Part shown: one piece after another, positions 51,655 to 62,200 of the stretch
Position numbering within the stretch: position 1 is the first letter of the stretch
Layout: every line of letters begins with the position of its first letter
Source: Nodosilinea sp. WJT8-NPBG4
GTDB lineage: Bacteria; Cyanobacteriota; Cyanobacteriia; Phormidesmidales; Phormidesmidaceae
Length of the DNA stretch: 64,000 nucleotides
Assembly: GCA_019359285.1 (NCBI GenBank)
Contig: JAHHHQ010000036.1
Span: forward strand, 62,001 to 126,000
Direction of reading: 5' to 3'
Notes under the pieces: model-generated
Seen by the model: the letters and a program-made list of their open reading frames with translations, nothing else
The model's database searches: none
What the model was told of the DNA's origin: nothing
Position numbers and translations under genes: made by a program

Positions 51655-54600
51655 TGGTAGTCCCTGTCTTAACATTAGACCCTAGCTTAAATATTAGGGC
51701 TAAGCCTAAATATCCGGTATATGAAAATCAATTAGGTGATGGCTATACAGCCAATGAACCCGCAGCCTCTAACATTCTAATTGAATGGGAATTATCTGCT
51801 GTATTAACTAAGGCTGAATCTGATTCTGTCTCAGCCGATTTAACGCTTTATAACGGGTTTATCCCGTTTCAATGGCAACCTTACCCAACTTACCCTAAAC
51901 GCACTTACGTTTGTAAAGAATGGAAACTTACCAGTAAAGGAACAAATGGCGTTACTAACATCTATGCATTCTCAGCAACGTTTTTAGAAGATTCTAGTGG
52001 TGCATGTTTAGAACTATTAGATGAATTTAGTGAAAATGATATTCTAGATTTATTGGATGGGGCTGATTTATTCCTATTTACCTATACAAGGAATACATTA
52101 CCCTTCCTACTTAACGCTAATTCTATTTCAGTAAATAGCTTTCACCCTTTATTAAAGAAAGGTAGTTACTTACCTGCTAGCTCAGGTACTACTCTAGGAC
52201 AAGCCTTGGGTAGCAAAGCATCTCTAGCAGCCTACCAGCAGACTAACGATGTAGCATGGCTTAACAGGGCTGTAGCAATGGCTCAAGCTCTAATCGCTAA
52301 CTACTATAGAGGCGCTACTATCCCTCTACAAGGTGCTGAAAATACGTTATTTATGCCGCACCGATTAATTAACGTAAAAGAACCTTTAGTGAGCAAGGGT
52401 ACTTTAGTTAATCCTCCCCTTAATTCAGGACACTTTAGCGAAGTATTTACTTTTACAAATGGTGTAGCTACTATTCCAGGTGGTTTACTTTCAAATGTCT
52501 ACAAAGTATATTCACTTACGGGTAGATTACTTTGGAATTATGTTAAAGCGCCAGTCATCAGCGGTACTGAGTATGTAGTTAGTTACTGGGTATCTAACTA
52601 TGAATTAAATGGCACTAACTACGCTATGAATAAAAGTAGTGAAAGTATCACAGGTGATCCCTTCCTACAAACAGCAGAACCCGCTGGTAAAGTTGTTTTA
52701 CAAAACACTTCCTTTAACGGTAATTTAATTGTTGTATACTCTGATTATTCAGGTGAAACGATTGGAACAAATACGTTATTTGAAATTGACCCTATTACTA
52801 GGCCATTGGTCGGTAATGAGGTAAGTTTTGCGTTTGATGCAGCACCCTACTTATATGAAGCGTTTACTCTGCTAGCTAGTGAAACTGAAGATACTAGTTG
52901 GGCTAGAGCAGCCGCCGCTACACGCTATACCACTATTCAGAATGCCAATGTTCAAGCTACGTCTTACTTTTATAAAAAAGAAGTATTCCCCGACCCGTTA
53001 AGATGGCCAGGTTCACAAATCTTTTATCTCAATAATGCTAACGGAGGTTCAACATCCCGTGTAACATTTGGTGATAAAACAGATTGGCTACAAATTAACA
53101 GCAATCTATCAGCAACACCTTTAACACAAGCAACTGAGTTTCAAAACGCTTCCACTATTGTTACCGCTTTTACTGATAGCACTATTACAGTAGAGGCTGA
53201 ATCTTCCGTAGGTACAGTACTTACAGTTACTCTTTCAACTAGCGCAAATACATCAGCTAAGACTGATTTATATTCAGTTTATTTAGTTTTGCTAGGGGAT
53301 ATTCTAAGAGGGCGTACTTACAATATCAGAGAATTTATAAGATGGTCTAGAGGGCCAAATATTGGTGATGTTGTAGCTGGGGGCGATCAGTACCTAGTAT
53401 GGCATCCAAGGATCTCAGATAACCCTGTATACACATTGGCTGATTCAGAATCAGTGGTTTCCACTTATTTAGCAGACTCAAGTTATAAATTTGATGAAGG
53501 CACTGAACTAGAATTTATAACTGATGTTCTAGTTTCTCGAATTGAATTAACTAGACGGGTAACTGCAAAAGCAGGTTTAATTTTAATCCAGGGTAATGGT
53601 GCATCCTTTGGTGCTCAAGCATTCGCCCCACCTAAAGTAGTACTTAAAGTGTCTGGTACTGATATCAGACTAGTATTTACCGATGCGGCTGATAATAAGT
53701 TTGCTGTAACTATTCCTGCTACAGGTGAATGGACTGAATACAATGATGGATGGTTAGGTGTAACGGCTGTAGAACATTCTTTTGCACCTAATACGGGTGC
53801 TCAAATTAAAGCAATTGAATTTGAAGTGCTTACTTCTAGAGTCACTGCCGTTATTGATGTATTTTATGTAGGTAATGCACCACTTGAACGATTAAACCTA
53901 CCCTCTCAGATTTATAAGGGTGTAATCACAAGTAACGTAAGAGGCGCAAATTCTTTATTTATTGGTGATTTTAAGCAAGATAGCAACCCGCTAGACCTAT
54001 TACTCTATAGCCCTGGTATATGGCCTGCTACGGCTACCGCGATAGATGGCGTTGTAGAGGCTTGGACGGGTGAACCCTATACAGGATACCAAAACCCGCA
54101 TATATGGCTTGAATGGGGTGTTACTGCTAATGCTCAGAACGTGTTTAACTTCCTAGCAGCCGCACAAGAAGCCTATGTAGCTCAAGTACCTAATTCACAG
54201 ATAGGGCCATTTGCCCCAGTGTTTAATTGGGCATCGTGGGATACTCTATCAGTACGTCAGCAAGATATTAATAAATTTAGTTGGTTAGGGGCTGACCCTA
54301 ATGTAGATTGGTCAGTTTATCAATTCAGAGCATTAGAGGCCGCTGCAAAAGCTTGGACGTTAGTACCTACTAATCCAATCGCTCAAAAGTTAGTGATGCG
54401 GTTTTTGACATTCTTAAATAATAATTACTACGGTAGGTTAACCCTTAAACCCTTAACCACTTTTGACAACTTAGGCGGATTACCTTTTGCTGAATCAAAT
54501 GATCCACAATCAGCCGCTTTATTATTAAAAACCGCTATCTATGCAAACTTAGCAGGCGGTAATGAAAATATTACATTCCCTTTAATCCTGCATTGTTACA

Positions 54601-55076
54601 GATACCTTAAATCTGAGTATATAAATACTGGTGTGATGGCGGGTTCTTTTGCTAAATCACAGTCTACTTTTACTCAAAGTTCCATTGATTATAAAGAGTA
54701 TTATTTTAATGCTCATATGGAAGTAGTTGATGCTTTAAGCTTATTAAATCAATATCGGAATGAGTTAACCGTGCCTCCATGCGGGTTAATTTACTTAGAC
54801 GGTAGAGCTTCAGAACTATTTGATGCTACTTTTTATCTTGCTACTTATTCTGATGTTCAACCTTTAATTGCATCAGGTACTTATGCAGATGCTTACGACC
54901 ATTACTTAAAAGTAGGACAGTCTGAGGGTAGGTTCTTTTACTTTGATGAGGAATACTACTTAGCTACTTATAGAGAAATTCAGCCTGCTATTGATGCTGG
55001 GTTAATTTCACCTGTAGTAATTGACCATTGGTTTATGTTTGGCATATTCCAAGGTAGAAGACCGCATCCTTTTTAG
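51654..55076 (+). CDS. Large tail protein: M-like N-terminus, large central domain, C-terminal DATFYLATY repeats
   Basis: 1140 residues. Residues ~1-115 resemble minor tail protein M (FQWQPYPTYPKRTYVCKEWKL...AFSATFLED). The central ~900 residues contain helix-rich blocks that look like an alpha/alpha barrel (ASLAAYQQTNDVAWLNRAVAMAQALI..., LYEAFTLLASETEDTSWARAAAATRYTTI) separated by beta-rich modules; this suggests a glycan-cleaving or binding fibre, not proven. The C-terminus has two copies of FDATFYLATYSDVQP...HYLKVGQSEGR, a unit seen in secreted cyanobacterial proteins. Last gene of the tail-tip operon. Confidence 0.65.
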   Translation: MVVPVLTLDPSLNIRAKPKYPVYENQLGDGYTANEPAASNILIEWELSAVLTKAESDSVSADLTLYNGFIPFQWQPYPTYPKRTYVCKEWKLTSKGTNGVTNIYAFSATFLEDSSGACLELLDEFSENDILDLLDGADLFLFTYTRNTLPFLLNANSISVNSFHPLLKKGSYLPASSGTTLGQALGSKASLAAYQQTNDVAWLNRAVAMAQALIANYYRGATIPLQGAENTLFMPHRLINVKEPLVSKGTLVNPPLNSGHFSEVFTFTNGVATIPGGLLSNVYKVYSLTGRLLWNYVKAPVISGTEYVVSYWVSNYELNGTNYAMNKSSESITGDPFLQTAEPAGKVVLQNTSFNGNLIVVYSDYSGETIGTNTLFEIDPITRPLVGNEVSFAFDAAPYLYEAFTLLASETEDTSWARAAAATRYTTIQNANVQATSYFYKKEVFPDPLRWPGSQIFYLNNANGGSTSRVTFGDKTDWLQINSNLSATPLTQATEFQNASTIVTAFTDSTITVEAESSVGTVLTVTLSTSANTSAKTDLYSVYLVLLGDILRGRTYNIREFIRWSRGPNIGDVVAGGDQYLVWHPRISDNPVYTLADSESVVSTYLADSSYKFDEGTELEFITDVLVSRIELTRRVTAKAGLILIQGNGASFGAQAFAPPKVVLKVSGTDIRLVFTDAADNKFAVTIPATGEWTEYNDGWLGVTAVEHSFAPNTGAQIKAIEFEVLTSRVTAVIDVFYVGNAPLERLNLPSQIYKGVITSNVRGANSLFIGDFKQDSNPLDLLLYSPGIWPATATAIDGVVEAWTGEPYTGYQNPHIWLEWGVTANAQNVFNFLAAAQEAYVAQVPNSQIGPFAPVFNWASWDTLSVRQQDINKFSWLGADPNVDWSVYQFRALEAAAKAWTLVPTNPIAQKLVMRFLTFLNNNYYGRLTLKPLTTFDNLGGLPFAESNDPQSAALLLKTAIYANLAGGNENITFPLILHCYRYLKSEYINTGVMAGSFAKSQSTFTQSSIDYKEYYFNAHMEVVDALSLLNQYRNELTVPPCGLIYLDGRASELFDATFYLATYSDVQPLIASGTYADAYDHYLKVGQSEGRFFYFDEEYYLATYREIQPAIDAGLISPVVIDHWFMFGIFQGRRPHPF

Positions 55077-55120
55077 GTATACGCTACAATGTGTGTACTA
55101 TTAGGATTATCTGAGGGAAT

Positions 55121-55774
55121 ATGAGACCTAAAAAAGACGAACCAAAATGGCAGACGTTTTTATACTTTTTTGCTAGTCGGGTAATGGTTCCTCCTGTACT
55201 GTATTTAGCAAAACGAACTACAACAAATTATCCTGAAGCTGGGGATGTCTTCGCTAGGGCGCTAGTAATCAGTGGTAGTATTCCAGTTGCAGACGTACTA
55301 AAAGACATTCATTTTAAGAGTCTTGAAGATGTATTAAACAAACTTAAACCAGAACCATTAAGCCCTCGATGGGTTGACGATTTACTTTGGGCGGCGAGAG
55401 TCAAGGGTGTGGACATGTGGTTGCTCCTGATTCACCACTCAGTTGAAGGTCTCATTACTCCAAGAGAGGGGCCGCTTCGGCAGGCAAATCAGGATCTTAT
55501 GGATATTGATAAACGAATAAACATTGACCTTAGTTTGATTGAAGGTATTGATGCGACAAATGTAGATTCTGTAGCCCGTTGGGTAGCACATGAAACATTA
55601 AAGTCGATGTTCACGACCAGTAACGAGACCAGTTATTACTTTTCATCTGGCAGAGGTCGTAGGGCTAAAACAAACAAAGACCTTATTCAAGAATGGCTTG
55701 ACAGAGGATTTGTTGAGGGAGATGGACAGGTAACAGCAATCGCACTACACAAATACGAACTGGTAGAAAAGTAA
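55121..55774 (+). CDS. Hypothetical protein
   Basis: 217 residues, not recognised. Mostly helical and soluble, without a signal peptide. SPRWVDDLLWAARVKGVDMWLLLIHHSVEG and the C-terminal KTNKDLIQEWLDRGFVEGDGQVTAIALHKYEL stand out. ATG at 55121 follows GAGGG by seven bases. A strong terminator lies just downstream. It lies between the tail operon and the oppositely oriented genes. Confidence 0.65.
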   Translation: MRPKKDEPKWQTFLYFFASRVMVPPVLYLAKRTTTNYPEAGDVFARALVISGSIPVADVLKDIHFKSLEDVLNKLKPEPLSPRWVDDLLWAARVKGVDMWLLLIHHSVEGLITPREGPLRQANQDLMDIDKRINIDLSLIEGIDATNVDSVARWVAHETLKSMFTTSNETSYYFSSGRGRRAKTNKDLIQEWLDRGFVEGDGQVTAIALHKYELVEK

Positions 55775-55786
55775 TAACACGGTTGA

Positions 55787-55824
55787 CAAAAATCCTAGGG
55801 TGTATTAATCCTTAGGCTTTTTTA
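55787..55824. terminator. Bidirectional intrinsic terminator
   Basis: Stem CCTAGGG (55794-55800) / CCTTAGG (55810-55816) with one wobble, a 9-base loop, flanked by AAAAAT on the left and CTTTTTT on the right. It ends the plus-strand gene at 55121 and the minus-strand gene at 55828. Confidence 0.88.
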
Positions 55825-55827
55825 TTT

Positions 55828-56082
55828 TTAATTACAACCTAGTTCAGTGGATTTTAACTGGTATTGAAGTCTATGATTTATTTCTAGGCTAGTCGCCTCT
55901 ATTTCTTTAACAGGGTTGCCACTAGCTTTTAACATTTTAATTTCTTGAGCAACATCATCAGACTCCCTTGTAAGTTCTTCACAAGGGGTTAAATTTGATT
56001 CGTAGTGATAGTTCCCTAAGATAACCCCTACAGCCCCAGCAAAGCAAATGCCTAGTGCTGCATATTGAATATAGCGTTTCAT
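55828..56082 (-). CDS. Small membrane-anchored hypothetical protein
   Basis: 84 residues. An N-terminal hydrophobic helix (YAALGICFAGAVGVILGNY) is followed by a charged helical segment with two Cys (CEELTRESDDVAQEIKMLKASG, ELGC-end). The architecture is like a spanin-type i-protein or a small accessory tail/lysis protein, but no family match is recognised. It lies downstream of the tape-measure gene on the same strand. Confidence 0.55.
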   Translation of the reverse strand: MKRYIQYAALGICFAGAVGVILGNYHYESNLTPCEELTRESDDVAQEIKMLKASGNPVKEIEATSLEINHRLQYQLKSTELGCN

Positions 56083-56211
56083 ATTATTTAAGTTAGCAAT
56101 ACCTATTAGTAGCTTACCAACGTAACAACGTCAATGAGTTTATGAAAGGTTTATGTTAGCGAAGTTACTTTTAGTTGCTACCTTTATAAGAGTTGTATTC
56201 AATCTAGTTAG

Positions 56212-59200
56212 TTAACCGTTATACAATTGACCATTAAAACGCTTTTCCCGTTGTATTAGTTGTAATGTAGTTTTTTCAATAGCATCCGATAATTTGCGGG
56301 TAAAGTCTGCATCATTTTCAGTATTTCCGCTACTTTGAATATTGATAGGAATGCTAATGTTTGGCCCTGTCTTAGTTGCTGTTTGGCTTAGGTTTACACC
56401 AGTACTAACGGCAGCACCAGGCACCACGCCGCCATTCTTAAACCCTAAGACGTTCTCAATGCTTTGTCCTTGATAAGCTAATACTCCATTTAAGACGTTT
56501 TGCATTTTCTCATTGAGAACGTATTCTCCAGGAGTTAAAGTAGCTAGGACAGAATTGCTACCTTCTTTTCTTAAAGCATCTTCTATGGTGGTGTTGACCA
56601 TGCCCATTTGGCCGACTACCCCACCATCCTTAAAGCCTAATAGCCCAGTGACCATACCGATTATGCTCCCTAGACCTCCTCCAGAACCCCCACCGCCAAA
56701 CAAGGATCCAATTATTCCCCCTAGACCACCTCCCCCTTGGCCCCCACCGCCGCCGAAGATGTTACCGAATAGGTTTGAGAAGAACCCGCCGCCTTTCTCA
56801 GACCCTTGAACAATGGCTTGACCTAGATTCCTAGCACCGCTTTCAAAGCTCAGGTTTAGGTTGCTAGTGTCTACCTGCAAGCCGCCTCTACCCGACTTGT
56901 TACCTCCTCCACCTAAGAAACTGAAAGCACCTGAGCCAAAGTTCTCAGCCTGTAAACCGCCAAACATGCCGCTATGGCCTGTAGCATTTAGAGAACTTTC
57001 AAAACTCAATGCAGCCTGCTGAATAGTGGCGGCAAATTGGTTTCCTGCTTCGATAAACATTTGAGAGGATACTTGAGCTGCGTTAGCTAACGTATCACCT
57101 GGAGTAGCGCCTTCAAGCGCAAACCCGGTATCTCCAGCCGTATCAGATTCAGACCCAAACAACCCGCCAAATATATTTTCTGACATACCGGCTGTAAGCT
57201 TTTGAGCAACCATGCTAGCGAGAGAAGAAATCATACTGCTGATAAATCCTCTAAAGGCTTCACCTACAGTCTTTGACCCGTCTAAAATTCCGGTGAACAT
57301 TTCAGTCATGCTAGATTGCATACTGCTAATAATGGGTGTCAGTTCACTAAATTCTGTGTTTATAGAATCTAAGTTAAGCCCATTAAGTTGCGTTGCATTA
57401 TCAGTCATTGCCTTAATAGATTCTGCTGACAATGTGGCATCATTTTGAATCTGCTGTAATTGCTCACGAAACCTTAAATTCTCGGCCTGCTGTGCTTGTT
57501 GTCTTGCTTGGCCTTGAGTAGCGTAAGCATTGCTAAAGCCAAGTGTGTTAGCCCGTTGCATCCGTGCATCGTTTACGGCTGAACTTGAATCAAACACAGC
57601 ACGTTCATCACGCATGGATTGGTCGTTAGTAGTTCTAGCAGCATCTTGACGCTGAATTTGTAAACGATTATTAGAATCAGTTTCAATAACACTTACTCGC
57701 AATTCATAATCTTCTTGAGTAATGTTACCATCTAGCAATTCTTTTCTAAGGGCGTTTAATTGCTCAAGTTTAGCCAAATCAATCTCATCAATTTCAATAT
57801 TGAATTGCATTTGATTAGCTTGAGATTGTTGACCAGCCCTACGTAGTAACTCTATAGTTGGGCCGCTAGTCTCTCTATCAAAGTCAACCCTAGAACGTAG
57901 TTTAGCAATACGTTCAGCTTCAATAGCAATTTCACCAGCAATTATTAATTGCTCTTTTTCTTTGTCATGAAGTTCTTCTAATTCAGCAAGGTACTCTCTA
58001 CGTGATTCTAATTCAGGCTCTAGGGTATCTTGAGCAGTCTCAAGAATACCTATTTGAGTTCTAATTGCTTCAATTTGAGCAGGGTTTGCCCCTTGCGCAA
58101 TAAGAGCTTTAATTGCTTCATTAAATGCTGCAATCTGAGCATCAGCGTTTTCAGAAGATAGACTCATATCCTCCATTTCGCGGTATAGCTCACGGTTAGA
58201 ATCTTCAAACTCACGTTGTAGCTTGATTAAATCTTGAGCTAAAGCGGTATCAGCGGTTTGAGGTGCCAAAGCTAAGGTTCTGTCTTCTAACTCTCTATCT
58301 CTACCACGTTGGGAATCTTCCTCAGCCCACGCATCCTGTAGCAACTGCTGTTCAAGCTTACGGGTATTTAGATTGATTTGGGCAGTCCTGATCGCATCCC
58401 TAGCCGCCTGAGACTGCTGTACCGCATCAATCTGAGCATTAGCCCCTTGTAGCGCTAGGTTCTGCCCCTGCTTAATACCTGATGTATTAACAGAAGGCTG
58501 CATAATCGCGCTAGGTACACCAGTTGCGGTAGACCCACCTCCACCCATAACAGCCGCAGCAATCGCTTGAGCTTCTGCATCCCATCGTCTAGGAGCATCT
58601 GGGTGGGCTGACCGTTGGACACGGTGAGAAGCCCTATAGATGTCTGAGCGGTCATTTACATCTAGTAAACCGATATTGCTACCCCTGCCCTGGAAAAAGG
58701 ACTCAGCAGCAAATTCAGGGTTAGTAATTTGAGAACGATTACCCCATTCCATACTAGGGCGTTGTTGGAACATCCCTAGTGAGTCTCTATCTCCACCATT
58801 TAAGTTCTGTAGAGTAGATTCTTGAATAGCCGTTGCAATAGCCCCCTCAATGTCCCTCTGGGTAGCACCTAAGCGTCTACCAGTCTCCGCAATGGTTTGG
58901 GCTAGCCTAATTTGCTCTTGTGTGGCTTGAACACCTTTGACTGTCAGGCTAGAGGCTTGAACAGGTGCGGATGATCGTTGTCCGTGATCATGACCATCAC
59001 CCTCATGATGCCCAGCCGTTAACTGAGTATTGGATTGATTGTTAGTACGCCCCTTATAGTTAGCAAACACTTGATCTGGTGCTGCAAAGGGATTGATACC
59101 CCGTTGATTCAAATATTGGATAGGGTCAACCGTTCCTCTAGAACCATAACCACCCTGACCCTGGGAGTTAGCATCGTTTCTAATTTCGTAGTGGATAACC

Positions 59201-62200
59201 CCTGTCTGAGTCTCCCCCCTACCTACAGCTTGGCCTGGTGCAATGGTATCTCCTACCTGAACTAGACCCGTTGCAAACTCAGCAATCCTTTCAACTACGC
59301 CTAGAGCTTCATTAAATACATCTACATAGTGACCATAGCCGCCAGGGTCGTTACCTACGTTAGTAACCCTACCGCCGATAAAGCTTACGGCATTAGCGTT
59401 AGGCCCGCTAATATCAAAGTCTTCCCCAGCGTGTGAACGTGAACCTCCACCCCTAGAAGCACCGTACTTTTGAGCGGCTAAGGTATTTCGATATTGCTGA
59501 CTAAGCTGATTGTTTACAGGCCCGCCGCTACTACTAGATCCTCCGCCTAGAGTGGCACTGTTATTAGCCTGATTAAATAAATCATTACCTTGCTGCATTA
59601 CCCCGGCTAACTGAGCGTTAATATCAGCAACTTGCTTTGCTGAATTAAGGGAGTCCATAATCCCCTCAAAGATTGTTTCAAGGGTACTTGTAATTACGTC
59701 AAAATAACTACCAAGGAAATCATCAGTAATCCCTGAAATAGAATTAGTTAATTCCGCCTTTAAGTTATCAAAACCGGCTTGAGCTAAGCTTGCTTTAACG
59801 TCAAGCATTGTCGATGTAAAGGATTCTTGAATACCTTTGTAATAATCAGTAATAGACTTGCCTAGTTCAGTTAATTGATTTTGAGCCTCAGCGGCAGATT
59901 CATCAATTGTCGCTTGAATGTCTAAAATCTGAGATTCAAAATCTTTAACTTGGATTAAACCTTCCAATGCTTTTTGCATTTCAGGGGAATCTTTGCCAAC
60001 ATCCTCGGCCATTGTTGCGAGTTCATTTGGCCCAAGGGATGTTAGAGAAGCACTACCACCCATCGAATTAATAGCGGATGCTAATTCAGGCGTATTCAAT
60101 AATGCTTGAATATCAGAAATAGCTTTCTGTGCCGCTATTAACTGGGCTTGCAACGTTTGCCGTTCTAACTGCCCTTGTAGGTTCGTTACCTGCCCATCGG
60201 TAGCGCCTGACATTCTAGCTCTAGCAATAGCGCTACGCCCCACGGAATCGGCATTCTGAGAGCTTAGAACAGCATCTTGGAATGCTGCACCTACATCCCG
60301 TAAAGACTTACCAATTCTATCTAAAGACGTTACCGATTTATCAAGTTCATCAGTCCAAGCCTGTTGCTCTTTCTCAAGTTTAGTAATTTGAGGTGTAATT
60401 TTAGCAACAGCTTCAGCATAAGTATTTTGAGTAATTGCACCTGAATCTCGCATTACGGTAAGCGCTTCTAATGCAGACTTTTGAGCAGCTAATTGATCAT
60501 CAACCGCTTGTCTAGTACTGGTAATATCACCAATTAAACCTTTACGTGCTTCTAGCCTGGTGTTAATCTCTTCTTCAAGCTTAGCTCTACCTTTTACATC
60601 TTCAGGGTTTAATGCTTTCAAAGCTCTAAGCTTTTGCTGCATCATATCTATTTGAGCGTCAACTTGCTTAAACTCATCAAGTTTGGCTCTACCTGCACCT
60701 CTTAAAAAGTCATTAGATGCGGCTAAAACTTGATTTGAATTATCTACAGTAGTATCTACAGCCTTAGTAGTATCTGTCTGTTGCTGGCCTGCTCTAATAT
60801 TTCTAGCTAACTCAATAGGGTTAGTTGTTAGACCTCTAGCAGCATTTGATAAGAACTTACCACCTACAGGAGACTTTTCTAGGAATCCATATAGTTTTTC
60901 CTTGGCTCCTGCAAGCCCACCTAGTGGGCTATCCATTAACCCACCAATGACACCATCAACTTTTACATCTTTAAGTGAATCAGCAGCATTTTTACCGGCC
61001 TCTGCTACACCTTCAAGGGATGCCTTAAAGTTATCTAGCTTTTGGGTAGAGCTTTCGGCTACATCGCCCATTTCACCGCCAGCATCTTGGAATAGCTGAA
61101 CTACAGCAGCAACAGCCATTACAGCCGCTTGCAACGCTATAGTCTTAAGCATGAATATACCAAAAGCCTTAGCCGCAGCTAGTGCTGCTAACCTAGTAGC
61201 CGCAAAGGTGGCAGGTAGAATACCCATTGCTTGAGCAGCAGCAAAAGCAGCCCCGCCTAATTTAAGCGCAACTGAAGCGGCTAACGTTGTGATCGCAGTA
61301 GATAGCAACGCAGCATTATTAGCTGCAAACTCCATTGCATCAGCAGCAATCTTTAACCCTAGTTGCCTAGCAGGTAATATACCTTCTCCAACGTTAGACT
61401 GAAGTTCCAATAACGCAGTATTGAAGTTATTAATGGATGCTTGAGCACTGCTGGCCGCACCCGCTACACCTGAATCAGTTTCAGCACTTAACTGTTGTGC
61501 AAACTTGGGCAAAAACTCAGAACTGGTTACTTGCCCAAGCTCTAGTAGCTTGTTCAACTCGCTTGTTGTAGTTCCCATGGCACGAGCCGAAATCTGAAAA
61601 GCACCGGGCAATACTTCACCTAGCTGCCCTCTCAATTCCTCAGCCTGTACTGAACCTTTAGACATGATTTGCTGTAAAGCAAGCATTGCCCTTTGGGTTT
61701 CTTCAGGATTTAATTGATATACAGAGCTAGCTTGTTGAACAGCGCTAAATACTTCTTGAGTACTCTGACCTTCTAATGAAGTACCTTTAGCCGCCGCCGA
61801 TAAGCCAACGTAACCGGATACGCTTTGCTTGAAATCAACACCCAGTTCCTTAGATGAGTTCTTAATGTCTTCAATCTTGTTATTAGCAGATTCGGCATCA
61901 CCTTCAACAAACTTGAGCACGTTACGATATTTCTGCATTTCAACCGCCGCTTTTGTAGAAGCCGCTGCAAAATCTAAAAACATCGGCCCAATAAAGGCTA
62001 ACGATGTATAACCTAAAAAGCCTCTAAGTACCTCTAAGGCTTGTTCTTTAATACCTTTAAGCATCCCTTCACCGCCTAGGATACCTTCAGATTTAAGTAA
62101 TCTATTTACTCTACTAATTAACGTTTCAGCACTTTCACCCTCATTAGCCAGGTTCTTCATTACCCCAGCTTGAGCAGCATTAGCCCGATTATTTATATTG

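Noticed and set aside
56513-56809. Forward Pro-rich ORF opposite the tape-measure C-terminus
   Set aside because: Shadow of the Gly-rich tape-measure sequence.
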